The position numbers and the translations under genes were made by a program. From the NCBI GenBank assembly GCA_918026815.1, contig CAKJVC010000155.1:248001-312000 (forward strand): a DNA stretch of 64,000 nt, in the 5' to 3' direction. Of the stretch, positions 24,934 to 36,632 are shown one piece after another. The notes beneath the pieces were generated by a model, which saw only the letters and a list, made by a program, of their open reading frames with translations, had not been told where the DNA came from and did not search any database. The DNA is from Chalara sp. BL73. Lineage: Eukaryota > Ascomycota > Leotiomycetes > Helotiales. Numbering within the stretch: the stretch's first letter is position 1; the number at the start of each line of letters is the position of its first letter.

Positions 24934-25576
24934 TGCTGTAGGGTGGTGTAATTGTATCGTTTAATTATGTATTGTGTCCTGGCTGAAGCGTTTTGAAAGC
25001 CCGCAATATTCAGGAAGGGTGGTCTTTGTGCCGTGTGCTGTCCATCCCACTACCTCAACGAAAGCGAATTGAGCGATACCAATGCCAATTCACCCGCCTC
25101 TCTCAACTATTTATTTGAATCTCGATATATTTGTTTGTCCCACCTTGGTCGCGTTGGATGATGGATCATATGCTTCAGGCCCTCACTGTAGCAATCGTTT
25201 GATCGTTGGTGTAGCACAGTCGTTTAGGCTCAGGCACTCTCGGTAGGAGGGCGGTCCAATAGCGTGTTAATCCCCCACATATGGTGGTACGATCGGCCCT
25301 ACCAAGTGCTTGGGTGGGGTGTGCCGTAAAAGCCTTCAAAACTCAACCTGCCTGACGTACTTGGAAGCTTATCGCACGATAAAGCTCTGTTCCAACCCAC
25401 CCCTCGTTTTTGCTTTTTCCGAGCCTGACTATCGCCCTTGGAAATCCCTCACACCTAAACATTCACTATCCACTTCCCAAATTGTGAAACAGCATATAGC
25501 AAGCTTCTACGAACCTACCTACCTTTATAGTCGTCAAGCCTTGTAAAATCAAATTGTACTCGATCATCCTGCAAGC
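24934..25576. promoter_or_regulatory. Divergent promoter region between MED17 and PFK
   Basis: 643 bp between the two start codons, holding both promoters. The PFK side is C/T-rich just before the ATG, as in many highly expressed fungal genes. I cannot assign specific factor sites. Confidence 0.45.
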
Positions 25577-28110
25577 ATGGCTCCAACCACGGTGCCAGCC
25601 CCTCTTTCGGGCAAGAAAAGACGTATCGCTGTCATGACAAGTGGTGGCGACTCTCCTGGAATGAACGGTGCTATTCGGGCTGTGGTTCGGATGGCAATTG
25701 AAAGTGGCTGCGAAGCTTATGCCGTCTTGGAAGGATATGAAGGCCTTGTTCGAGGCGGAGATCTCATAAAGCGGATGCAGTGGTCAGATGTGCGAGGATG
25801 GCTCTCCGAGGGAGGCACACTTATTGGTACAGCACGATGCATGGCATTCTACGAACGGCCTGGCAGACTCAAGGGTGCGAAAAACATGGTGTTGAACGGT
25901 ATCGATGCCTTGGTTATTTGCGGCGGAGATGGCTCGTTGACTGGAGCAGACAAGTTTCGTGCCGAGTGGCCAAGTCTTCTTGAGGAATTGGTGAAAAACG
26001 GTGAATTGACCAAGGAGCAGGTTGCTCCATTTCAGCATCTCAATATCGTTGGTCTTGTAGGGTCAATTGATAATGATATGTCTGGAACAGACGCTACAAT
26101 TGGGTGCTTTTCAGCCCTTGGCAGAATCTGCGAGATGATCGATTATGTAGAAGCGACAGCAGCCTCACATTCCAGAGCATTTGTTATCGAAGTTATGGGA
26201 AGACACTGTGGTTGGCTAGCTTTGATGGCCGGAGTTGCAACTGGTGCAGACTTCGTGTTTATACCTGAGAAGCCACGAGCGGAAAATTGGAGAGAGGAAA
26301 TGTGCGTTGTGATTGCAAAGGTAGAGTTATGTATTCTTGATTTAAAGTTATGCTAACAATATGCAGCATAGGAAGATTGGTAAAAGGAAGACAATCGTTA
26401 TTGTCGCCGAGGGAGCACACGATCAAAACGGTAAAAAGATAACCGCAGAAGAGCTTAAGAATCTTCTCGCGGACAAAGAGGCTGGTGGACTTGCATTAGA
26501 TACCCGCATCACAACTCTCGGTCATGTACAGCGAGGAGGCACAGCGTGTGCATATGATCGATATCTTGCAACACTTCAAGGTGTGGAAGCCGTCAAGGCT
26601 GTTCTCGAGGCTACCCCAGAAACACCGACTCCTTTCATTGCAATTACCGAGAACAAAATTACCAGGAAACCATTGGTCCAAGCAGTCCTTGATACAAAGG
26701 AGGTAGCTAAGGCTATTGAAGCCCATGACTTTGACAAGGCAATGGGTCTTCGAGATACTGAGTTTACCGATTTCTATAACTCATACATGACAACAACGAC
26801 GACCGACCTAGATGATGCGAAACGTCTTCCTGCACAAAAGGTAACAACAGATTAGTCCTTACTTAAGGTTATGTGCTAACAAACCTCAGCGGATGCGAAT
26901 CGGAATTATTCACGTAGGAGCTCCAGCGGGGGGTGTTAATGCAGCTACAAGAGCCGCTGTAGCATACTGCTTAACCCGTGGTCATACACCGATTGCTATT
27001 CACAATGGATTTGCTGGATTTGCAAGGCATCACGGCGACACGCCTTTAGGCGCTGTACGCGAGTTTGATTGGTTGGAAGTTGATGGTTGGGCAAGTAAAG
27101 GAGGTTCAGAAATTGGAATGAATCGTGAGCTCCCTGAAGAATCAGGCATGGAATTGATTGCCTCTCTCTTTGCTCAATATAAGTTTGATGGACTTTTTAT
27201 CATCGGTGGATTTGAAGGGTTTCATGCGCTCGCGCAACTCCGAAGAGCACGAGAAAAGTATTCGTCGTTTTGCATTCCAATGACTCTCTTACCTGCAACA
27301 ATTTCGAATAACGTTCCAGGAACTGAATACTCTCTTGGATCCGATACCTGTCTGAATGAACTCGTCAGCTATTGTGACAAAATTAAACAATCCGCATCAG
27401 CATCTCGTCGTCGAGTATTCGTCATTGAGACACAAGGAGGACGCTCCGGCTATGTTGCCACTCTGGCAGGTCTGTCCGTCGGCGCTGTAGCAGTGTATAC
27501 CCCGGAGGAGGGAATAAATATTCAAATGCTTGCTGCGGATATCCGTCATCTCAAGGAAGTCTTCCAGCAAGACTCTGGACAGTCAAGAGCTGGTCGCCTT
27601 ATTCTAGTCAACGAAAAAGCTTCGACAGTGTATTCCGCAAAATTAATCGCGAGTATGATTAAGGAAGAAGCGAATGGCCGGTTCGAATCCCGAGACAGTA
27701 TTCCTGGACATGTACAGCAAGGGGGCGTTCCATCGCCTATGGATCGTACACGCGCTGTTAGATTGGCAATCAAGTGCATTGAGCACCTGGAGTCGTACGA
27801 GGATAGATCGGATGAGAATATTATAAAGGATGTGAACAGTGCCACTGTTATTGGTATCAAAGGTGCTCAAGTTGTGTTTAGCCCTATGAAGGTGAGCAGT
27901 CTTTTTTTCAAAGAATTCCACGTATGCTAATTGAAGTAGGATGTGGAAGAAAATGAAACAGATTGGAAGAATAGACGACCTAAAGAAGAATTTTGGATGG
28001 ACTTGAAGGGCGTTGTCGACACATTGAGTGGTAGACCTAAAGACATTCCTAGACCAGAAAGTCCTTTATTCGGGTGGAAAGCGAAGGATCAGAAAAGAGG
28101 CTTGTTATGA
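25577..28110 (+). CDS. PFK1: ATP-dependent 6-phosphofructokinase
   Basis: Glycolytic enzyme phosphorylating fructose 6-phosphate to the 1,6-bisphosphate; cytosolic and allosterically regulated. Exons 25577-26320, 26367-26840, 26890-27891 and 27940-28110 join in phase to 796 aa, the eukaryotic double-length form. The N-terminal catalytic half shows [29 protein letters not shown] (catalytic Asp), MGRHCGW, PEKP and LGHVQRGG. The C-terminal half starts at [20 protein letters not shown] and is a degenerate copy: GGFEGFHA replaces the nucleotide motif and [11 protein letters not shown] replaces the IDND motif, as expected for the regulatory half. An intron falls near the boundary of the two halves. 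It ends [17 protein letters not shown]. Confidence 0.96.
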
Positions 28111-29170
28111 ACGAGAGGTGTTTAGGATATTATATGCAGAAAACTGGTGTTTAGTGGGGGTCTGCTTGTCCCAGGATAGGAAAGCCAGGAAAGGTAGTCG
28201 GTTGGAAGTCGGGCGAGAAGTATATTTATCGCTTTATAGTTAACCCGTACTTAGACCAAGATCATTCAGAATGTCCGGCAATTTGATTGTATCAATCTTA
28301 CTCCAACATCAAAGAATAGTATCAATTATACCGGCCATTTATTATGATAGTTAATGCACAAGAAGCTTCCCAAATTAATGGCTCAAGCCACTAGGCTCTC
28401 ACTTTACATGACAAATAACTATTCAACTGAAATAACTGAATGCGAAGGATGTCCCAGTCCTGCGCTATGAAGCAGAGGCATTTGGGAAGCATAGTGCCTA
28501 AAATATAGACACCTTTACACTACTTCAAACGAAGGATCAAGTGAGCATTCAAGAAGGAAAAGATGGATAATTTGGCAGCCCGGCCGTAATGGATTGGCCC
28601 ACATATATCTTCCCATAGATCTTCACCATCAGCCGATGTGTAATGCTAAGACGCTCTGTATGGGGCATATAGGGTAAGGCCATTTTCATTTTTCATTGAA
28701 CGAAAGAAGACACAGTCTTAATTCTTCCTTCGTGGGGGTTTGTTTACTTATATCCCAGAGTGGTTAGCCTCCCTATGAGGCAACTGCCCCTTTTTTTTGC
28801 CTCACTCTAATTCCTACTGTACAGTAGCACCCTGATCAAATTGTCACTTAACCGCAAATTCAGTGCGGACCTTGTAGCGAATTAAAATTCAAACAAATAA
28901 TCTTCACATTATGCGGTTGATCAATGAGGCTTGTCGTTGAGGTGGCAAAGTGACACCTTTATCAGGGGTAGCTTAGTATGTTTCAACAGCTACTTCGTGA
29001 TCAAAAACGATGCTGCCAAGCCACACTCTGTCGGAATATATGACTGTGACCACAAACGCTCACCCACCTGAATGTCAGCAAAGGTAGGTCATTATGTACC
29101 CGGACAGTCTTCTTATTTCCTGTTGATACTATGAGAGTGATTATCTGAACATTTTACTTACGTTGCTAAA
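28111..29170. other. Intergenic stretch of about 1 kb
   Basis: PFK 3' flank and promoter of the 2EXR gene. It holds an 8-9 nt T run near 28790 and no ORF or repeat of note. Confidence 0.5.
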
Positions 29171-29854
29171 ATGGCAAGCACCACAAATATCGCATCTTCT
29201 TTCCCCGGGTTCAGCGATCCACTCTTTCCCAAGGAAATCAGAGACCTCATCTGGCATGCCGCTATCGACAGCTATCCTCCTCGGACCGTCGAGTTGCGCG
29301 CCATGGTGAGTGGGAATTCTGTGGTATCTACGGCGCCTATCCCTCCTCTGCTTCATGCTTGCAAAAGGGCCCGGGCTCTTGCGCGGAAGCGCTGGACTCT
29401 TGCCTCTTTCCATATGTCCGACACGCCAAAAATATACTTCGACTTCGAGCATGATACGCTCCTTCTAACGTCCTTATCCCCCTCAGGCGGCTTGCAGAGT
29501 GTCCCCAGGAATGATCGAGAAAAGGTTATGCACGTTGCGTTCAGTCTCCAGGCAGAGTATGACAAAGGAACGTTTTCAAGCCCTGACCCGCATGATATTC
29601 CCGATGTCGCGGAGTCGCTTCGCAATTGGCCTGCTCTGAAGAGCGTTGGATTTGTGGATCTCCAAAAAAGCGATGGTGTCGAGGTGAAAGGTTATGCGGT
29701 GCTCGTAGAAGGGGACTTCACGGGAAAGACACCAATGGAAGAATACTTGCTCGGCAATTTCAAAAGGTTGTATGAATCCGCTCAGACGTCCCCAGAGCGA
29801 ACACCGTTGCCAGAGAAGAAGTATTTAGAAGTCAAGAGAGTAGATAAAAGTTGA
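29171..29854 (+). CDS. 2EXR domain protein
   Basis: Single-exon 227-aa protein of the 2EXR family, a large Pezizomycotina family of unknown function. The domain begins FPGFSDPLFPKEIRDLIWHAAI (about residues 10-35), followed by the typical LLHACKRARALARKRW segment (about 63-78) and a strand pair IYFDFEHDTLLL (about 88-99). The C-terminal part, with NWPALKSVGFVDL, resembles the usual second half of these proteins. The start is the first ATG after an upstream stop. No partner is evident; it opens the accessory block. Confidence 0.85.
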   Translation: MASTTNIASSFPGFSDPLFPKEIRDLIWHAAIDSYPPRTVELRAMVSGNSVVSTAPIPPLLHACKRARALARKRWTLASFHMSDTPKIYFDFEHDTLLLTSLSPSGGLQSVPRNDREKVMHVAFSLQAEYDKGTFSSPDPHDIPDVAESLRNWPALKSVGFVDLQKSDGVEVKGYAVLVEGDFTGKTPMEEYLLGNFKRLYESAQTSPERTPLPEKKYLEVKRVDKS

Positions 29855-30250
29855 GGCGACAGATTGATGTGGACGGGTCCTACGCACTACGATGTGTAAT
29901 CAATTGATCGAGTTATGGCTGTGGTGGCTCAATCACGCAATGTCAGCGAGTATAACATTGCAATGGATGACTACGCTATTCCGTTTATCGAGCTCCCTCT
30001 CCCTCAGCTACAAACTCTGCAGAAACAAGGTTGTATCGTAATAAACATCTCGTAATACCTTTATTGGCAACGCTTGCAAGAAGCATAAATCTCATAAATT
30101 TGGTTACCAACTGATATATACTGGGTTCGTGGTCACTCTATAAAAAGTTGATAATATAAAATTAAGTATCGGGACCTTGGTTATTGAAATCAATTTAGGA
30201 AATCCAGATGTTTCATCCAAGTAATTTTACGAATCTCTAAATCGCAATGG
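29855..30250. other. Short intergenic region between convergent genes
   Basis: About 400 bp, AT-rich, between the stops of the 2EXR gene and the AAA ATPase gene. Nothing seen beyond shared 3' flanks. Confidence 0.5.
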
Positions 30251-32862
30251 CTATCTTGTTCGAGCCTCCCTTGCCCAATCGCGATCGCTATGTCCATGAA
30301 CACTTAATAGATAATTTCCAAAGTCATTTGCCGTCTTTATTGCGAGCTCCAGATGCTCCCAGCTCATCTTCTCACGTTCGTGAGATGCCAACTGTCGTGC
30401 GGTTGACAGCGCATTCCGTATTTCACGTCCGTTGAGATTATGCTTTGCAAGCTCGTCTAACCTTTCTCTAATCACCTCAACATTCTCACCATCGGCTGTA
30501 TTTTCCAAACGTGAGAGGAAATTGGACCAAATTTTCTTCCTAGCGCGAGGCTTTAGATCCTCGTAGTAGAGGGCAATGTGAATTCGCGAACGAAAGGCAT
30601 CATCGAATGTGCCGACCCGATTGGAGGTGAGGATTAAGATCCCTTCATAGTATTCTAGCATACGGAGGAAGACTGAAACGAGACTGTTCCTTTGCAAATC
30701 GGTCAAGGTACGCTCTTCGAGAAAGACATCTGCTTCGTCGAGAAGGAGAACGCAATTCCATCTCTGGCCCAGTTGGAACACTAGCCGCAAGTACTCCTCG
30801 ACCTTGTCTGGCTCAGTGCCGAGATCTCCACAAGTGATGGGATAGAGTGGCATTTCTGCAATCTCCGCTACAGACTCGGCAGTAAGCGTCTTTCCCGTGC
30901 CTGGGGCACCATGGAAGAGCATAATTAAACCATTACCCTTGCTAGATATGACATCAAAACCTGCATGCTCACTCTTTGTCTTAATAGAAGAGGCCCTTAT
31001 TGTAACCAAAGCTTTCACAAGATGTTTGGTGGTTTCGGGGAGAACAAGGTCTTCATAGGCCTGCTTATTCCACTTTATCGGTTCTATGTTTGAGACAGAC
31101 AGATTGACCCATTCCTTTTCAAAGAAGTCATATCCGGGAATTGACGCGGGCATTAAAAGAAACTCGTCTTTTTCCGGGTTATCACGGATAGCTACTCTCC
31201 AAGGGTCTGTCTTTTGGTTTCGTAGTGTTGAGTCCGGGGACAAGCTACTAGATCTATGAAGAGCTTGGTACGTGCGGAAATCAATCATGTATCTTCCCGG
31301 CTTGGCACAGTTTCCTCCCTTTCTGGATCCATTCTCACTGTGGTAAACAAAATTCGGTAGTCGCAGGTTCCAAAATGCCTTTCCACGCTTACGAAACAGC
31401 TTAATTGAATCTTCGCTCAGAAGCGATGCCGGGTAATACAGGAGCGCATTAATAGCAAATGGTTCAGTTTCATCTTGTACAGGTCCCCTAAAGGACCATT
31501 GTTTAATATGTCGGCGGCAAATGTGGCCGGTAAAGTCCCAATTCCAGATCTCAATATCCATCCAACTGTTATTCATCGTAGGCCAGCTGGATAGCACATA
31601 GACACCTCGATCTTCCAATGGAATTCCGAGGATGTCAGTATTATTTACCAAAAGTTGATTTGGATAATATAGTTTTTCCAGATGACGGAGCGTAATCATA
31701 CCCTGGGAAATCAGCTCGGCTGCTTCAGTATATTCATTCGTATAATTACATTCGAGATACTCGAGCATTGCATCAACCATTGCCCGCAATTTAGCGTGAG
31801 CCGATTGCGAATAAACCTGGAGAGCATCCTTGTGGCGATAAAGAAAAAGGTACGGCGCGTCCATTTCAAGCAATTCGTTCTTTCCGTGTTTAGCTCCGAG
31901 TGGACAAGTGGCCACCTTCTGGATTGCTTGCCGGAGATCGTCGCTCAGAATAATCATTGTTTCGTTGTGTCTTTCTTGAGCGCTAGATAGAGCAATCTGA
32001 TTTTTGCATATCCGGTTTTTGATGATGACAAAAGAGGATTGCCGAAACTGATTCGCATAATTTCGAAGCTGGTAGACGGGCTGGCTTCCTGCCAAATGTG
32101 ATGACCGGAATCGATCAGTGGAGACTGCCTTTCCCGGATCATCTTCATAGAAGACTGTGGGATGATGTTTATAACCTTTTCCTGAACACAAGATGCGGTA
32201 TACTTTGGGGACACCCAGTCTATGGGCCAGCGGAAAACAAGTAGTGATATTGTGCCCATCTTGTCTTTCGGAGGCTGCTCCCACCCCAGTAAAATCGTCC
32301 CCATAGGGCAGTGAGAGTGACGGAAACGAGTGTCTTCGATGGATGTGACGTCCGTGTAAAACACGAGCCCGCTTCCGAACTAAACTAGACGAGTCCCAAG
32401 TTGACTGCTGTTGCTTGGAACGAGGTGTAGACGAGGGTGGAAACGGCTCTGGAGCCGTATAAAAGTTAGCGACTTGAGCGATGTAAGCAACCTGCTCCTG
32501 TTTTATGTTTTGTGGTGTTGAGGACAGGCTGCTACGACTTATCATCTCTGGAAATGCAGCAAACAGAACATACTTGTCAATAGCTGTACTTCTCCGTCTG
32601 AATCCGATCCCTCCGATGCCTCTCCATCTGAATTCGACGCTGATGAGGATACATCCCTGCCAGGGATAAACTCCTGGTGACTTTGATCACCTGTCTCTGG
32701 CGTCTGGTGCGTCGCTGGTCTTTTGGCGGCAGGTGGAGTCGCTGTCTTTGAGTTGTGGATTGAACCACGGCCCCGTTTGCCAAGAATGCTTGAGTAATCG
32801 GATACAAAGAAGCTTTGCATCACCGACGATTTATCGCGTGATATCGAAGAAGGAGCCGACAT
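30251..32862 (-). CDS. AAA+ ATPase with N-terminal DUF7025-type region
   Basis: A fungal AAA family of unknown substrate, found widely in Pezizomycotina. About 861 aa if the first exon (32862-32574) is joined to 32547-30251 across a 26-nt GT-AG intron. Alternatively a donor GTACAG at about 32589 and an AAACAG acceptor give a roughly 92-nt intron, also in frame. Residues 1-90 are disordered and acidic. The middle part has DAPYLFLYRHKDALQVYSQS and a GVYVLSSWPTMNNSWMDIEI segment, typical of DUF7025. The AAA core shows Walker A GAPGTGKT, Walker B LLLDEADVFLEER, sensor 1 LTSNRVGTFDDAF with the arginine-finger region RSRIHIALYY, and the small domain NLNGREIRNALSTA. It is divergent from the DUF7708 gene. 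Confidence 0.85.
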
Positions 32863-33237
32863 TTTATTCCCCGAAACTCTTGACTCTCGGCTCAATCAAT
32901 GAGTGCAAATGTGAAGCAGGGCTTAATGCTTCTACTGGAAGGGTGAAAGCTACTGATCGGTCGTGCAGTATGATTGAAGTTGTGGAGGCAGCACCCATAG
33001 CCCCTGTATGTCCTCAGCTCTTCATTCTTCGTCGCCTAAACTATGCATGTCACCCAAAGAAAAGCGCGCCAACCGACACACCTACAGGGCTGGGTCCAAT
33101 CACTGCTCATTGACAATCTTGTCTTTACAGTCACTCAGCCTTGAAGTCAGCCAAAGTATGAGATTGCACAGCTCTTCAAACATCCATCACGGCATACTGG
33201 GTCGTGACTATGTATGTCGGAGACTAGTTTGACAATC
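32863..33237. promoter_or_regulatory. Divergent promoter region between the AAA ATPase and DUF7708 genes
   Basis: 375 bp between the two start codons (351 bp if the DUF7708 gene starts at 33214). The spacing suggests that the two genes may be co-regulated; no element is assigned. Confidence 0.4.
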
Positions 33238-35046
33238 ATGGACATAAACCAGCAAATAGATACTACTTCTCTGAGTAGCATGTATCGCCCATATCAGATT
33301 CAACAAGCTAAAGGGTGGTACAGTAACGACTCTGTGAGGTTCGCCAGCTCCCAACTCCGCCTAGCGTATGTCGGAGTAGGCTTGAAATTGCGAAACTAAC
33401 CTTAAAAACAGCGATACAGTCTTGGCAGATGTCTTTACAGAAGCAAAGCAGATCTTCGAGGACGCATTGTGCCAGAATGAGGATAGCAAGGCATGGATCA
33501 TGAGTCAAGCCTCTGTCAAAGATATTATTCAAGCTGTGGGAGACGCGAGAGACGCATACCATGCGCGTCGGTCCTCCAAGGCATGGAAATGGCTCACTCA
33601 GTTCTCGAGCAGAATCACATACTACAGCTCCGTTTTAGATGTCATGGTCCAGCATCACCCCGAGTATGCATCATTAGCCTGGGGCGCCATGAAGATACTC
33701 TTTGTGGTGAGAATCTACATAGCACTCCCAGAAACCACAAATCCACTCACACCGCTAGGGTGTTGTGAACAATGAGGAATTAGTCCATCAGCTTACGAAA
33801 GGCCTATATCGCTTTTCCGATTACTTACCTAGGCACGAGCTGAAGCTGATTCTCTATCCCTCCATCCAAATGCAACAGGCTGTCGCAAAGCTCTATGCTC
33901 ACCTCATTCATTTCATGGTTCGTACTCTAAGGTGGTACCAAAAAAGCAAAGCAAAACGGGCTATTGGGGCAGTGTTTAAACCCTTTGCTCTTACCTTCCA
34001 AGACAACTTTACGGAAATCAATGAGCTGTGTAAGACCGTGGATGAAATCGCGACTACGGCCGCACAAGCGGAGTTGCGAGTTGTTCACGTCGGCGTCATG
34101 GACGCGAATCATATGCTTGGCCTAGCCCATTCCGAGATCAAGCGCCTTAGTGATCTTGTGTCTCTTCAATCTGATAGACTCCTCCAAGTTGCTTCATGTA
34201 TGAGCAATATCCGTGATCGGATGCAGTGACTAACCTCATCTAGGCACACATTCGATATCATCACAAATTCAACTGGATGTTCGTGCCCAAGCAACTATGA
34301 TTAGAACGGTCCAACTTAATCAAATTATGACAGCACCTTTTATGAAGGACGTGCCTTCTTCCGGTGCTAGCCTAAAGTATTGTTCCACATTCGTTCGGAG
34401 ACAGCCACAAACCATCACCCTTTCCCAAACGGAAATCGATCTCCTTCGTCGTTGCTCGGTGGACAACGACATATCCTTCATAATCATGGAAACTCAGAAC
34501 CAGACTAACGACAATGCTTTGCTCCTTAGTCTTCTGCAGCAGATACAGACTGCTCAAAGGCCAGTCATATGGGCCTTGCGCTTCACCAATTACCTAAACC
34601 AGTCTCTTTGCATCGAGGACATCATACGCACTTTGGTCCTGCATGCGCTCGAGATAAATAGCAACGCCTTAGTCTTGACAGCATTTCCAGTCAGCCTCCC
34701 TAGCTTGCGTGCCGCATCAAGCCAATCCGACTGGCTTTTGATTCTCAACCGCTGCCTCGATGGTCTTGAGGAAATGTACATCATCATTGATCCTGACCTT
34801 CTCCACTTCGCAGCGGAAGAAAATACGTGTTCAGCCGTCGATCTTCTACTGGCTCTCAAGAATAACATTACTGGTACACGTCTCAAAATCATAGTCTCAT
34901 CTTTTGGGATCAACAAGGGATACTTTGCGCAACATTCAACGGCCAGTTCATGGAAGGTTGTTCGGGCCAATAATATCCAGCGCCAGAGACTTGCGAAGAC
35001 AAAGCGACAGCATCTCGCCCGTGTACGCAGGATCAGGAAATTTTAA
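33238..35046 (+). CDS. DUF7708 domain protein without NACHT or repeat domains
   Basis: Exons 33238-33365, 33412-33706, 33759-34197 and 34244-35046 join in phase to 554 aa; an in-frame ATG at 33214 would add 8 residues. Residues 40-250 match the DUF7708 pattern: a helix ending in a Trp-rich stretch (KAWKWLTQFSSRITYYSSVLDVM), then PEYASLAWGAMKILFVGVVN, then LKLILYPSIQMQQAVAKLYAHLIHFMVRTLRWYQKSK. In many fungal proteins this domain sits in front of a NACHT or ankyrin part as an NLR-like N-terminus. Here the rest (about 300 residues) has no P-loop; it reads as a degenerate alpha/beta domain with LLLILNRCLDGLEEMYIIIDP-like sequence (LLILNRCLDGLEEMYIIID) resembling a NACHT-type Walker B region. Function unknown. 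Confidence 0.78.
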
Positions 35047-36632
35047 GACAGTACCTTAGTCTTTAGCCTTGCTGGAGAGGCTGACTCTATTCCTAGTAGT
35101 CAAATACAGCAAAAGGAGCCCAGCTTTTAGTACAGAATTAGCCTTCAGCAGCTCGATGTTCCTTTGGCAACAGCCTTGCTCCGCAATACCAATATTTCAG
35201 CGTGCCGTAAACACAAGTATTCATTGTGGAAAAGTGATAAGGCCCTGGTTTGCCTAGTCATGGCGAAGCGCTTTTTAGAGGCAGATTGGCTACCCTGTGC
35301 TTAGATACTAAATTAGCAGAGGTTGAGAATTTAGTACATTTAAATAGCTATAATTGAGAGCTGACACATTTCCAAGGCCTCCATTCAACTTAATGATTAA
35401 TAGTGAGAAAGTAAGCAGAACTGAGGCGGCGCTAAATGAATAAAAAAGTGCGGGAGCAAAGGCAGGGCTGCTTACATGAGCCTGAGGGTTAGGAAGTGTG
35501 AATATTTTGGATCCTATAGCGTGTTACCAATTGCTGATAGGTTGACTAAGCCAACGGATATTAATAATGTCTGGTGTATATGATTGCCGAAGTTTTCTAA
35601 TACAACGCTTCGAGATATTAGACCACAAAAGTCATCCTTCCTCGTGGTAGTGAAAGGGTTCGCTAAATTATGTATGACAGCTTAATTGGCACCTAGGAAC
35701 TCAACAGAGACTATGCAGCCAGGAAGTAGAGGTTATATATGCGGAGTTATGTGTCAATGCCTCCATTCTTTCTCACGTCCTTCGTGGCTAATCTAAGTTA
35801 AATTTCCGTTGTAAATCTGTTTTACGCACAGAGAAGCCTCAACATCGAGGTTTCAGTTCTTTGCAATATATGGATATATGGGAACTATGTCTTATGCCAT
35901 AGATTGATTTTGAATAAAACAGAAAAGCTGAACCCGTCCCTTCCCTATTGAGGCCACCTGAAGGGACTTCCCTCTCCTAGATTACAGGCGGAATAACAAT
36001 GAACCTACCTTGAGCCTTGATATGCGTGGCTTATAAGAACTTGTAAGCCTCACCTTTGAATATGAGGCGCTCGGAAAAGTTGGCGGCGACGGGGACCTTG
36101 ATCCTGTTGATCACGTGACCGTTTTTTTATTTTACATCTTAGCCCTTACATATTAACTTTTACATCTTTCCTTTTCCTAAGGCGGCTTCTGCTTTGCATA
36201 CTTATTATAGATTTGCATGCGATGTCCTCAGTGAAGCGTGAAGCTAGAGAGCCTTTTAAGCCGTCCTCTAACAGCAAAAGGAAGACGATTTGAGGAACGA
36301 AGCCGATTTGGAGAGTAAGAATCTATTGAAGTGAGAAACCTTGATTCATCTAAGAAAGGAGAAAACGAGTGTTATATACACATGGTAGGCTGAGACCAAA
36401 TCTATTCCGTATATTGGTCATGTGATTTGTCACGTGACATATATGGTCCCTAACAAAGCCTAATGATAGAAGGACAATGGGAGGCCGTTGAAGAGCAGAC
36501 CGAGGGAAAGGGTACTAGCATAGTGGCTGTGATGGAGCAGGAAAGATTAGTAGATTATGGAGCTCAAACCCTGAACGACCACATGGGAATCATGAAACAG
36601 ACACAAGACGCAGAAAGTCCAAAACCGAGCCG
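35047..36632. other. Gene-poor 1.6 kb between the DUF7708 and AT-hook genes
   Basis: AT-rich, with a possible retroelement relic at about 35500-35590 and two CACGTGAC elements (about 36114 and 36431). A 75-codon ATG frame at 36463-36690 overlaps the start of the AT-hook gene in another frame and may be an upstream ORF or chance. Confidence 0.4.
35500..35590 (+). mobile_element. Possible Ty1/copia RNase H C-terminal relic
   Basis: In one frame the bases from 35533 read ADRLTKPTDINN, resembling the ADxLTKP motif at the C-terminal end of copia polyproteins. Flanking sequence is full of stops and no terminal repeat or polypurine tract was found, so this is at most a heavily decayed fragment. A chance match cannot be excluded. 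Confidence 0.22.

Noticed and set aside
27679..27690. Box-B-like GGTTCGAATCC motif suggesting a tRNA
   Set aside because: Lies inside PFK coding sequence and has no D-arm or acceptor partner.
26893..27930. Second phosphofructokinase-like frame as a separate gene
   Set aside because: It is the C-terminal half of the same PFK, joined by introns that close in phase.
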